In this document: positions 1-12,102 of the stretch, piece after piece
How positions within the stretch are numbered: the stretch's first letter is position 1
Layout: each line of letters opens with the position of its first letter
From: Sipunculus nudus
Taxonomy: Eukaryota; Annelida; Sipuncula; Golfingiida; Sipunculidae
Length of the DNA: 64,000 nt
Direction: 5' to 3'
Assembly: GCA_026874595.1 (NCBI GenBank)
Contig: CM049306.1
Location: forward strand, 1,874,019-1,938,018
Translations under genes and position numbers: made by a program
Notes under the pieces: model-generated
What the model saw: the letters and a program-made list of their open reading frames with translations, nothing else
Database searches by the model: none
Told to the model about the DNA's origin: nothing

Positions 1-181
1 AAACTTATTAAAATGTCTAGTGGGTTTATTTGAAGTGACACGATACTTGTAAGCAATGAGGCGTTCTCAAAAATGACGAAAATATTTGCATCCTCGTTAA
101 ATCGATCCTCAAGGTTAGATGTCCAGGCACTCTGGCAAGCCAATAATCTGGCCATAATGTCAGAGGGCCGATCTGGCGCTA
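1..181. mobile_element. 409-bp MITE-like element, partial (right part)
   Basis: The window opens inside a copy of the interspersed element. Its right end, CTGGCGCTA, closes at 181 and is followed directly by satellite beginning GTCCAGTAC. It carries the GATACTTG/GAGGCG subtype. Confidence 0.75.
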
Positions 182-1543
182 GTCCAGTACAGACAGTGTT
201 CACCATACCACTTCCCTTGTAGGTCAAGTACAGACAGTGTTCACGACACTACTTCCCTTGTAGGTCCAGTACAGACAGTGTTCACCATACCACTTCCCTT
301 GTAGGTCAAGTACAGACAGTGTTCACGACACTACTTCCCTTGTAGGTCCAGTACAGACAGTGTTCACGACACTACTTCCCTTGTAGGTCCAGTACAGACA
401 GTGTTCACCATACCACTTCCCTTGTAGGTCAAGTACAGACAGTGTTCACGACACTACTTCCCTTGTAGGTCCAGTACAGACAGTGTTCACCACACCACTT
501 CCCTTGTAGGTCAAGTACAGACAGTGTTCACGACACTACTTCCCTTGTAGGTCCAGTACAGACAGTGTTCACCATACCACTTCCCTTGTAGGTCAAGTAC
601 AGACAGTGTTCACGACACTACTTCCCTTGTAGGTCCAGTACAGACAGTGTTCACCATACCACTTCCCTTGTAGGTCAAGTACAGACAGTGTTCACGACAC
701 TACTTCCCTTGTAGGTCCAGTACAGACAGTGTTCACCACACCACTTCCCTTGTAGGTCCAGTACAGACAGTGTTCACCACACTACTTCCCTTGAAGGTCC
801 AGTACAGACAGTGTTCACCATACCACTTCCCTTGTAGGTCAAGTACAGACAGTGTTCACGACACTACTTCCCTTGTAGGTCCAGTACAGACAGTGTTCAC
901 CATACCACTTCCCTTGTAGGTCAAGTACAGACAGTGTTCACGACACTACTTCCCTTGTAGGTCCAGTACAGACAGTGTTCACCATACCACTTCCCTTGTA
1001 GGTCAAGTACAGACAGTGTTCACGACACTACTTCCCTTGTAGGTCCAGTACAGACAGTGTTCACCACACCACTTCCCTTGTAGGTCAAGTACAGACAGTG
1101 TTCACGACACTACTTCCCTTGTAGGTCCAGTACAGACAGTGTTCACCATACCACTTCTCTTGTAGGTCAAGTACAGACAGTGTTCACCATACCACTTCCC
1201 TTGTAGGTCAAGTACAGACAGTGTTCACGACACTACTTCCCTGGTAGGTCCAGTACAGACAGTGTTCACCACACCACTTCTCTTGTAGGTCAAGTACAGA
1301 CAGTGTTCACCACACCACTTCCCTTGTAGGTCCAGTACAGACAGTGTTCACCACACTACTTCCCTTGAAGGTCCAGTACATACAGTGTTCACCACACTAC
1401 TTCCCTTGTAGGTCCAGTACAGACAGTGTTCACTACATTACTTCCCTTGTAGGTCAAGTACAGACAGTGTTCACGACACTACTGCCCTTGTAGGTCAAGA
1501 ACAGACAGTGTTCACCACACTACTTCCCTTGTAGGTCCAGTAC

Positions 1544-1952
1544 TAGCCGTGACAAACAGGACTCAGTTAGGACCCCCTACTGAGTCGTGACACAAACCAA
1601 ATTAAGAATCGCCCTGCAAGTGCACGCCACGCTTTACAACCGTATCTCCGCATACAGTCAGCAGGCAGACCGCAGGCAGAAATCTCCCATACATGCAGAA
1701 CAATAAACGAATATATTGGGTTATAACGGAATATTTCACACACATGGTAAGTATCGTTAGAGAGATAAAAAAAACTTATTAAAATGTCTAGTGGGTTTAT
1801 TTGAAGTGACACGAAACTTGTAAGCAATGAGCCGTTCTCAAAAATGACGAAAATATTTGCATCCTCGTTAAATCGATCCTCAAGGTTAGATGTCCAGGCA
1901 CTCTGGCAAGCCAATAATCTGGCCATAATGTCAGAGGGCCGATCTGGCGCTA
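1544..1952. mobile_element. 409-bp MITE-like element captured in satellite, copy 2
   Basis: This non-satellite segment begins TAGCCGTGAC and ends CTGGCGCTA, giving 4-bp terminal inverted ends (TAGC/GCTA). The 9 bp on each side are the same, GTCCAGTAC, which is normally present once per satellite unit. That is the pattern of a target-site duplication of 8-9 bp, as made by hAT-type transposases. It encodes no transposase. A hairpin lies just inside the left end (1560-1586). The subtype is GAAACTTG/GAGCCG. Assignment to hAT is an inference from duplication length and the YARNG-like ends. Confidence 0.65.
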
Positions 1953-3519
1953 GTCCAGTACAGACAGTGTTCACCATACCACTTCCCTTGTAGGTCAAGT
2001 ACAGACAGTGTTCACGACACTACTTCCCTTGTAGGTCCAGTACAGACAGTGTTCACCATACCACTTCCCTTGTAGGTCAAGTACAGACAGTGTTCACGAC
2101 ACTACTTCCCTTGTAGGTCCAGTACAGACAGTGTTCACCATACCACTTCCCTTGTAGGTCAAGTACAGACAGTGTTCACGACACTACTTCCCTTGTAGGT
2201 CCAGTACAGACAGTGTTCACCATACCACTTCTCTTGTAGGTCAAGTACAGACAGTGTTCACCACACTACTTCCCTTGTAGGTCCAGTACAGACAGTGTTC
2301 ACGACACTACTTCCCTTGTAGGTCCAGTACAGACAGTGTTCACCACACCACTTCCCTTGTAGGTCAAGTACAGACAGTGTTCACGACACTACTTCCCTTG
2401 TAGGTCCAGTACAGACAGTGTTCACCACACCACTTCCCTTGTAGGTCAAGTACAGACAGTGTTCACGACACTGCTTCCCTTGTAGGTCCAGTACAGACAG
2501 TGTTCACCATACCACTTCTCTTGTAGGTCAAGTACAGACAGTGTTCACCATACCACTTCCCTTGTAGGTCAAGTACAGACAGTGTTCACGACACTACTTC
2601 CATTGTAGGTCCAGTACAGACAGTGTTCACCACACCACTTCCCTTGTAGGTCCAGTACAGACAGTGTTCACCACACTACTTCCCTTGTAGGTCAAGTACA
2701 GACAGTGTTCACGACACTACTTCCCTTGTAGGTCCAGTACAGACAGTGTTCACCATACCACTTCCCTTGTAGGTCAAGTACAGACAGTGTTCACGACACT
2801 ACTTCCCTTGTAGGTCCAGTACAGACAGTGTTCACCATACCACTTCCCTTGTAGGTCAAGTACAGACAGTGTTCACGACACTACTTCCCTTGTAGGTCCA
2901 GTACAGACAGTGTTCACCATACCACTTCCCTTGTAGGTCAAGTACAGACAGTGTTCACCATACCACTTCCCTTGTAGGTCCAGTACAGACAGTGTTCACC
3001 ACACCACTTCCCTTGTAGGTCAAGTACAGACAGTGTTCACGACACTACTTCCCTTGTAGGTCCAGTACAGACAGTGTTCACCATACCACTTCCCTTGTAG
3101 GTCAAGTACAGACAGTGTTCACGACACTACTTCCCTTGTAGGTCCAGTACAGACAGTGTTCACCATACCACTTCCCTTGTAGGTCAAGTACAGACAGTGT
3201 TCACGACACTACTTCCCTTGTAGGTCCAGTACAGACAGTGTTCACCACACCACTTCCCTTGTAGGTCAAGTACAGACAGTGTTCACGACACTACTTCCCT
3301 TGTAGGTCCAGTACAGACAGTGTTCACCACACCACTTCCCTTGTAGGTCAAGTACAGACAGTGTTCACGACACTACTTCCCTTGTAGGTCCAGTACAGAC
3401 AGTGTTCACCATACCACTTCCCTTGTAGGTCAAGTACAGACAGTGTTCACGACACTACTTCCCTTGTAGGTCAAGTACAGACAGTGTTCACCACACTACT
3501 TCCCTTGTAGGTCCAGTAC

Positions 3520-3928
3520 TAGCCGTGACAAACAGGACTCAGTTAGGACCCCCTACTGAGTCGTGACACAAACCAAATTAAGAATCGCCCTGCAAGTGCA
3601 CGCCACGCTTTACAACCGTATCTCCGCATACAGTCAGCAGGCAGACCGCAGGCAGAAATCTCCCATACATGCAGAACAATAAACGAATATATTGGGTTAT
3701 AACGGAATATTTCACACACATGGTAAGTATCGTTAGAGAGATAAAAAAAACTTATTAAAATGTCTAGTGGGTTTATTTGAAGTGACACGATACTTGTAAG
3801 CAATGAGGCGTTCTCAAAAATGACGAAAATATTTGCATCCTCGTTAAATCGATCCTCAAGGTTAGATGTCCAGGCACTCTGGCAAGCCAATAATCTGGCC
3901 ATAATGTCAGAGGGCCGATCTGGCGCTA
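3520..3928. mobile_element. 409-bp MITE-like element, copy 3
   Basis: It has the same ends and the same flanking GTCCAGTAC direct repeats as the 1544 copy. The subtype is GATACTTG/GAGGCG. Because the junctions are identical in every copy, the element was inserted once and then amplified with the satellite, rather than inserting repeatedly. Confidence 0.65.
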
Positions 3929-6900
3929 GTCCAGTACAGACAGTGTTCACCATACCACTTCCCTTGTAGGTCAAGTACAGACAGTGTTCACGACACTACT
4001 TCCCTTGTAGGTCCAGTACAGACAGTGTTCACCATACCACTTCCCTTGTAGGTCAAGTACAGACAGTGTTCACGACACTACTTCCCTTGTAGGTCAAGTA
4101 CAGACAGTGTTCACGACACTACTTCCCTTGTAGGTCCAGTACAGACAGTGTTCACCATACCACTTCCTTTGTAGGTCAAGTACAGACAGTGTTCACGACA
4201 CTACTTCCCTTGTAGGTCCAGTACAGACAGTGTTCACCACACCACTTCCCTTGTAGGTCAAGTACAGACAGTGTTCACGACACTACTTCCCTTGTAGGTC
4301 CAGTACAGACAGTGTTCACCATACCACTTCCCTTGTAGGTCAAGTACAGACAGTGTTCACGACACTACTTCCCTTGTAGGTCCAGTACAGACAGTGTTCA
4401 CCATACCACTTCCCTTGTAGGTCAAGTACAGACAGTGTTCACGACACTACTTCCCTTGTAGGTCCAGTACAGACAGTGTTCACCACACCACTTCCCTTGT
4501 AGGTCCAGTACAGACAGTGTTCACCACACTACTTCCCTTGAAGGTCCAGTACAGACAGTGTTCACCATACCACTTCCCTTGTAGGTCAAGTACAGACAGT
4601 GTTCACGACACTACTTCCCTTGTAGGTCCAGTACAGACAGTGTTCACCATACCACTTCCCTTGTAGGTCAAGTACAGACAGTGTTCACGACACTACTTCC
4701 CTTGTAGGTCCAGTACAGACAGTGTTCACCATACCACTTCCCTTGTAGGTCAAGTACAGACAGTGTTCACGACACTACTTCCCTTGTAGGTCCAGTACAG
4801 ACAGTGTTCACCACACCACTTCCCTTGTAGGTCAAGTACAGACAGTGTTCACGACACTACTTCCCTTGTAGGTCCAGTACAGACAGTGTTCACCATACCA
4901 CTTCTCTTGTAGGTCAAGTACAGACAGTGTTCACCATACCACTTCCCTTGTAGGTCAAGTACAGACAGTGTTCACGACACTACTTCCCTGGTAGGTCCAG
5001 TACAGACAGTGTTCACCACACCACTTCTCTTGTAGGTCAAGTACAGACAGTGTTCACCACACCACTTCCCTTGTAGGTCCAGTACAGACAGTGTTCACCA
5101 CACTACTTCCCTTGAAGGTCCAGTACATACAGTGTTCACCACACTACTTCCCTTGTAGGTCCAGTACAGACAGTGTTCACTACATTACTTCCCTTGTAGG
5201 TCAAGTACAGACAGTGTTCACGACACTACTGCCCTTGTAGGTCAAGTACAGACAGTGTTCACCACACTACTTCCCTTGTAGGTCCAGTACTAGCCGTGAC
5301 AAACAGGACTCAGTTAGGACCCCCTACTGAGTCGTGACACAAACCAAATTAAGAATCGCCCTGCAAGTGCACGCCACGCTTTACAACCGTATCTCTGCAT
5401 ACAGTCAGCAGGCAGACCGCAGGCAGAAATCTCCCATACATGCAGAACAATAAACGAATATATTGGGTTATAACGGAATATTTCACACACATGGTAAGTA
5501 TCGTTAGAGAGATAAAAAAACTTATTAAAATGTCTAGTGGGTTTATTTGAAGTGACACGAAACTTGTAAGCAATGAGCCGTTCTCAAAAATGACGAAAAT
5601 ATTTGCATCCTCGTTAAATCGATCCTCAAGGTTAGATGTCCAGGCACTCTGGCAAGCCAATAATCTGGCCATAATGTCAGAGGGCCGATCTGGCGCTAGT
5701 CCAGTACAGACAGTGTTCACCATACCACTTCCCTTGTAGGTCAAGTACAGACAGTGTTCACGACACTACTTCCCTTGTAGGTCCAGTACAGACAGTGTTC
5801 ACCATACCACTTCCCTTGTAGGTCAAGTACAGACAGTGTTCACGACACTACTTCCCTTGTAGGTCCAGTACAGACAGTGTTCACCATACCACTTCCCTTG
5901 TAGGTCAAGTACAGACAGTGTTCACGACACTACTTCCCTTGTAGGTCCAGTACAGACAGTGTTCACCATACCACTTCTCTTGTAGGTCAAGTACAGACAG
6001 TGTTCACCACACTACTTCCCTTGTAGGTCCAGTACAGACAGTGTTCACGACACTACTTCCCTTGTAGGTCCAGTACAGACAGTGTTCACCACACCACTTC
6101 CCTTGTAGGTCAAGTACAGACAGTGTTCACGACACTACTTCCCTTGTAGGTCCAGTACAGACAGTGTTCACCACACCACTTCCCTTGTAGGTCAAGTACA
6201 GACAGTGTTCACGACACTGCTTCCCTTGTAGGTCCAGTACAGACAGTGTTCACCATACCACTTCTCTTGTAGGTCAAGTACAGACAGTGTTCACCATACC
6301 ACTTCCCTTGTAGGTCAAGTACAGACAGTGTTCACGACACTACTTCCATTGTAGGTCCAGTACAGACAGTGTTCACCACACCACTTCCCTTGTAGGTCCA
6401 GTACAGACAGTGTTCACCACACTACTTCCCTTGTAGGTCAAGTACAGACAGTGTTCACGACACTACTTCCCTTGTAGGTCCAGTACAGACAGTGTTCACC
6501 ATACCACTTCCCTTGTAGGTCAAGTACAGACAGTGTTCACGACACTACTTCCCTTGTAGGTCCAGTACAGACAGTGTTCACCATACCACTTCCCTTGTAG
6601 GTCAAGTACAGACAGTGTTCACGACACTACTTCCCTTGTAGGTCCAGTACAGACAGTGTTCACCATACCACTTCCCTTGTAGGTCAAGTACAGACAGTGT
6701 TCACCATACCACTTCCCTTGTAGGTCCAGTACAGACAGTGTTCACCACACCACTTCCCTTGTAGGTCAAGTACAGACAGTGTTCACGACACTACTTCCCT
6801 TGTAGGTCCAGTACAGACAGTGTTCACCATACCACTTCCCTTGTAGGTCAAGTACAGACAGTGTTCACGACACTACTTCCCTTGTAGGTCCAGTACAGAC

Positions 6901-7494
6901 AGTGTTCACCATACCACTTCCCTTGTAGGTCAAGTACAGACAGTGTTCACGACACTACTTCCCTTGTAGGTCCAGTACAGACAGTGTTCACCACACCACT
7001 TCCCTTGTAGGTCAAGTACAGACAGTGTTCACGACACTACTTCCCTTGTAGGTCCAGTACAGACAGTGTTCACCACACCACTTCCCTTGTAGGTCAAGTA
7101 CAGACAGTGTTCACGACACTACTTCCCTTGTAGGTCCAGTACAGACAGTGTTCACCATACCACTTCCCTTGTAGGTCAAGTACAGACAGTGTTCACGACA
7201 CTACTTCCCTTGTAGGTCAAGTACAGACAGTGTTCACCACACTACTTCCCTTGTAGGTCCAGTACTAGCCGTGACAAACAGGACTCAGTTAGGACCCCCT
7301 ACTGAGTCGTGACACAAACCAAATTAAGAATCGCCCTGCAAGTGCACGCCACGCTTTACAACCGTATCTTCGCATACAGTCAGCAGGCAGACCGCAGGCA
7401 GAAATCTCCCATACATGCAGAACAATAAACGAATATATTGGGTTATAACGGAATATTTCACACACATGGTAAGTATCGTTAGAGAGATAAAAAA
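3748..7494. repeat. 3,747-bp higher-order repeat, second copy
   Basis: Element starts at 3520 and 7266 are 3,746 bp apart, and those at 1544 and 5291 are 3,747 bp apart. The single-base difference lies in the A-run of the 5291 element. Downstream blocks 7266-8298 (1,033 bp) and 8299-9248 (950 bp) end with the same block-terminal variants but are shorter. They look like internally deleted descendants of the two half-blocks. Confidence 0.85.
5291..5698. mobile_element. 408-bp MITE-like element, copy 4
   Basis: Same junctions as the other copies. It is one base shorter in the internal A-run, and the subtype is GAAACTTG/GAGCCG. It pairs with the 1544 copy at an offset of 3,747 bp. Confidence 0.65.
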
Positions 7495-7674
7495 AACTTA
7501 TTAAAATGTCTAGTGGGTTTATTTGAAGTGACACGATACTTGTAAGCAATGAGGCGTTCTCAAAAATGACGAAAATATTTGCATCCTCGTTAAATCGATC
7601 CTCAAGGTTAGATGTCCAGGCACTCTGGCAAGCCAATAATCTGGCCATAATGTCAGAGGGCCGATCTGGCGCTA
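7266..7674. mobile_element. 409-bp MITE-like element, copy 5
   Basis: Same junctions, with the GATACTTG/GAGGCG subtype. It pairs with the 3520 copy at an offset of 3,746 bp. Confidence 0.65.
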
Positions 7675-8298
7675 GTCCAGTACAGACAGTGTTCACCATA
7701 CCACTTCCCTTGTAGGTCAAGTACAGACAGTGTTCACGACACTACTTCCCTTGTAGGTCCAGTACAGACAGTGTTCACCATACCACTTCCCTTGTAGGTC
7801 AAGTACAGACAGTGTTCACGACACTACTTCCCTTGTAGGTCCAGTACAGACAGTGTTCACCATACCACTTCTCTTGTAGGTCAAGTACAGACAGTGTTCA
7901 CCATACCACTTCCCTTGTAGGTCAAGTACAGACAGTGTTCACGACACTACTTCCCTTGTAGGTCCAGTACAGACAGTGTTCACCACACCACTTCTCTTAA
8001 AGGTCAAGTACAGACAGTGTTCACCACACCACTTCCCTTGTAGGTCCAGTACAGACAGTGTTCACCACACTACTTCCCTTGAAGGTCCAGTACATACAGT
8101 GTTCACCACACCACTTCCCTTGTAGGTCCAGTACAGACAGTGTTCACCACACTACTTCCCTTGTAGGTCCAGTACAGACAGTGTTCACTACATTACTTCC
8201 CTTGTAGGTCAAGTACAGACAGTGTTCACGACACTACTGCCCTTGTAGGTCAAGTACAGACAGTGTCCACCACACTACTTCCCTTGTAGGTCCAGTAC

Positions 8299-8706
8299 TA
8301 GCCGTGACAAACAGGACTCAGTTAGGACCCCCTACTGAGTCGTGACACAAACCAAATTAAGAATCGCCCTGCAAGTGCACGCCACGCTTTACAACCGTAT
8401 CTCCGCATACAGTCAGCAGGCAGACCGCAGGCAGAAATCTCCCATACATGCAGAACAATAAACGAATATATTGGGTTATAACGGAATATTTCACACACAT
8501 GGTAAGTATCGTTAGAGAGATAAAAAAACTTATTAAAATGTCTAGTGGGTTTATTTGAAGTGACACGATACTTGTAAGCAATGAGGCGTTCTCAAAAATG
8601 ACGAAAATATTTGCATCATCGTTAAATCGATCCTCAAGGTTGGATGTCCAGGCACTCTGGCAAGCCAATAATCTGGCCATAATGTCAGAGGGCCGATCTC
8701 GCGCTA
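8299..8706. mobile_element. 408-bp MITE-like element, copy 6 (most diverged)
   Basis: Same junctions, but with private substitutions: TCATCGTTAA instead of TCCTCGTTAA, GTTGGATG instead of GTTAGATG, and GATCTCGCGCTA at the right end. It has the shorter A-run. Confidence 0.65.
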
Positions 8707-9248
8707 GTCCAGTACAGACAGTGTTCACCATACCACTTCCCTTGTAGGTCAAGTACAGACAGTGTTCACGACACTACTTCCCTTGTAGGTCCAGTACAGA
8801 CAGTGTTCACCATACCACTTCCCTTGTAGGTCAAGTACAGACAGTGTTCACGACACTACTTCCCTTGTAGGTCCAGTACAGACAGTGTTCACCATACCAC
8901 TTCCCTTGTAGGTCAAGTACAGACAGTGTTCACGACACTACTTCCCTTGTAGGTCCAGTACAGACAGTGTTCACCACACCACTTCCCTTGTAGGTCAAGT
9001 ACAGACAGTGTTCACGACACTACTTCCCTTGTAGGTCCAGTACAGACAGTGTTCACCACACCACTTCCCTTGTAGGTCAAGTACAGACAGTGTTCACGAC
9101 ACTACTTCCCTTGTAGGTCCAGTACAGACAGTGTTCACCATACCACTTCCCTTGTAGGTCAAGTACAGACAGTGTTCACGACACTACTTCCCTTGTAGGT
9201 CAAGTACAGACAGTGTTCACCACACTACTTCCCTTGTAGGTCCAGTAC

Positions 9249-9656
9249 TAGCCGTGACAAACAGGACTCAGTTAGGACCCCCTACTGAGTCGTGACACAA
9301 ACCAAATTAAGAATCGCCCTGCAAGTGCACGCCACGCTTTACAACCGTATCTCCGCATACAGTCAGCAGGCAGACCGCAGGCAGAAATCTCCCATACATG
9401 CAGAACAATAAACGAATATATTGGGTTATAACGGAATATTTCACACACATGGTAAGTATCGTTAGAGAGATAAAAAAACTTATTAAAATGTCTAGTGGGT
9501 TTATTTGAAGTGACACGATACTTGTAAGCAATGAGGCGTTCTCAAAAATGACGAAAATATTTGCATCCTCGTTAAATCGATCCTCAAGGTTAGATGTCCA
9601 GGCACTCTGGCAAGCCAATAATCTGGCCATAATGTCAGAGGGCCGATCTGGCGCTA
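9249..9656. mobile_element. 408-bp MITE-like element, copy 7 (last)
   Basis: Same junctions, GATACTTG/GAGGCG subtype, shorter A-run. From 9657 to 12102 the satellite is uninterrupted. Confidence 0.65.
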
Positions 9657-12102
9657 GTCCAGTACAGACAGTGTTCACCATACCACTTCCCTTGTAGGTC
9701 AAGTACAGACAGTGTTCACGACACTACTTCCCTTGTAGGTCCAGTACAGACAGTGTTCACCATACCACTTCCCTTGTAGGTCAAGTACAGACAGTGTTCA
9801 CGACACTACTTCCCTTGTAGGTCCAGTACAGACAGTGTTCACGACACTACTTCCCTTGTAGGTCCAGTACAGACAGTGTTCACCACACTACTTCCCTTGT
9901 AGGTCCAGTACAGACAGTGTTCACCACACTACTTCCCTTGTAGGTCCAGTACAGACAGTGTTCACGACACTTCTTCCCTTGTAGGTCCAGTACAGACAGT
10001 GTTCACCACACTACTTCCCTTGTAGGTCAAGTACAGACAGTGTTCACGACACTACTTCCCTTGTAGGTCCAGTACAGACAGTGTTCACCATACCACTTCC
10101 CTTGTAGGTCAAGTACAGACAGTGTTCACGACACTACTTCCCTTGTAGGTCCAGTACAGACAGTGTTCACCATACCACTTCTCTTGTAGGTCAAGTACAG
10201 ACTGTGTTCACCATACCACTTCCCTTGTAGGTCAAGTACAGACAGTGTTCACGACACTACTTCCCTTGTAGGTCCAGTACAGACAGTGTTCACGACACTA
10301 CTTCCCTTGTAGGTCCAGTACAGACAGTGTTCACCATACCACTTCCCTTGTAGGTCAAGTACAGACAGTGTTCACGACACTACTTCCCTTGTAGGTCCAG
10401 TACAGACAGTGTTCACCACACTACTTCCCTTGTAGGTCAAGTACAGACAGTGTTCACGACACTACTTCCCTTGTAGGTCCAGTACAGACAGTGTTCACCA
10501 CACTACTTCCCTTGTAGGTCAAGTACAGACAGTGTTCACGACACTACTTCCCTTGTAGGTCCAGTACAGACAGTGTTCACCATACCACTTCCCTTGTAGG
10601 TCAAGTACAGACAGTGTTCACGACACTACTTCCCTTGTAGGTCCAGTACAGACAGTGTTCACCACACCACTTCCCTTGTAGGTCAAGTACAGACAGTGTT
10701 CACGACACTACTTCCCTTGTAGGTCCAGTACAGACAGTGTTCACCATACCACTTCCCTTGTAGGTCAAGTACAGACAGTGTTCACGACACTACTTCCCTT
10801 GTAGGTCCAGTACAGACAGTGTTCACCACACCACTTCCCTTGTAGGTCCAGTACAGACAGTGTTCACGACACTACTTCCCTTGTAGGTCAAGTACAGACA
10901 GTGTTCACGACACTACTTCCCTTGTAGGTCAAGTACAGACAGTGTTCACGACACTACTTCCCTTGTAGGTCCAGTACAGACAGTGTTCACCATACCACTT
11001 CTCTTGTAGGTCAAGTACAGACTGTGTTCACCATACCACTTCCCTTGTAGGTCAAGTACAGACAGTGTTCACGACACTACTTCCCTTGTAGGTCCAGTAC
11101 AGACAGTGTTCACGACACTACTTCCCTTGTAGGTCCAGTACAGACAGTGTTCACCATACCACTTCCCTTGTAGGTCAAGTACAGACAGTGTTCACGACAC
11201 TACTTCCCTTGTAGGTCCAGTACAGACAGTGTTCACCACACTACTTCCCTTGTAGGTCAAGTACAGACAGTGTTCACGACACTACTTCCCTTGTAGGTCC
11301 AGTACAGACAGTGTTCACCACACTACTTCCCTTGTAGGTCAAGTACAGACAGTGTTCACGACACTACTTCCCTTGTAGGTCCAGTACAGACAGTGTTCAC
11401 CATACCACTTCCCTTGTAGGTCAAGTACAGACAGTGTTCACGACACTACTTCCCTTGTAGGTCCAGTACAGACAGTGTTCACCACACCACTTCCCTTGTA
11501 GGTCAAGTACAGACAGTGTTCACGACACTACTTCCCTTGTAGGTCCAGTACAGACAGTGTTCACCATACCACTTCCCTTGTAGGTCAAGTACAGACAGTG
11601 TTCACGACACTACTTCCCTTGTAGGTCCAGTACAGACAGTGTTCACCACACCACTTCCCTTGTAGGTCAAGTACAGACAGTGTTCACGACACTACTTCCC
11701 TTGTAGGTCCAGTACAGACAGTGTTCACCATACCACTTCCCTTGTAGGTCCAGTACAGACAGTGTTCACCATACCACTTCCCTTGTAGGTCCAGTACAGA
11801 CAGTGTTCACCACACCACTTCCCTTGTAGGTCAAGTACAGACAGTGTTCACGACACTACTTCCCTTGTAGGTCCAGTACAGACAGTGTTCACCATACCAC
11901 TTCCCTTGTAGGTCAAGTACAGACAGTGTTCACGACACTACTTCCCTTGTAGGTCCAGTACAGACAGTGTTCACCATACCACTTCCCTTGTAGGTCAAGT
12001 ACAGACAGTGTTCACGACACTACTTCCCTTGTAGGTCCAGTACAGACAGTGTTCATCACACTACTTCCCTTGTAGGTCTGATACAGACAGTTTTCACCAC
12101 AC
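9657..12102. repeat. Element-free distal part of the 41-bp satellite with an 820-bp period
   Basis: The rare ACAGACTGTG variant occurs at 10201 and again at 11021, exactly 820 bp (20 monomers) later. The monomer order around the two sites agrees. This period differs from that of the element-containing part, so the two halves of the array were amplified by separate events. Confidence 0.75.

Larger units (their letters stand above)
1..3747. repeat. 3,747-bp higher-order repeat, first copy (phase set by window start)
   Basis: Position 1 matches position 3748, and the ACTGCCC variant at 1481 recurs at 5228, exactly 3,747 bp later. Each copy holds two 409-bp elements of distinguishable subtype (GATACTTG...GAGGCG and GAAACTTG...GAGCCG) separated by about 1.4-1.6 kb of 41-bp satellite. 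The near identity of the two copies points to a recent block duplication. Confidence 0.85.
1..12102. repeat. 41-bp satellite array with 82-bp dimer and higher-order structure
   Basis: The unit is 41 bp, with core AGTACAGACAGTGTTCAC and ending in CTTCCCTTGTAG. Two monomer types alternate: one starts GGTCCAGTAC and has CACCATACC or CACCACACC, the other starts GGTCAAGTAC and has CACGACACT. This makes an 82-bp dimer. I estimate about 230 monomers once the six complete and one partial interspersed 409-bp elements are removed. Rare variants (TTCTCTTG, ACTGCCC, ACTACATTAC, ACAGACTGTG) serve as markers of block duplication. The array begins before the window and decays around 12060-12102, where the last units carry several substitutions. 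No coding role is supported. Confidence 0.97.

Noticed and set aside
1567-1998. 143-residue minus-strand frame repeated in each 409-bp element
   Set aside because: It starts inside satellite sequence, its C-terminal half changes frame with the A-run length (143 or 131 residues), and no domain is recognisable. Repetition follows from copying the block.
1-12102. CRISPR-like direct repeats
   Set aside because: Units are contiguous and homogenous with no unique spacers, and the context is eukaryotic.
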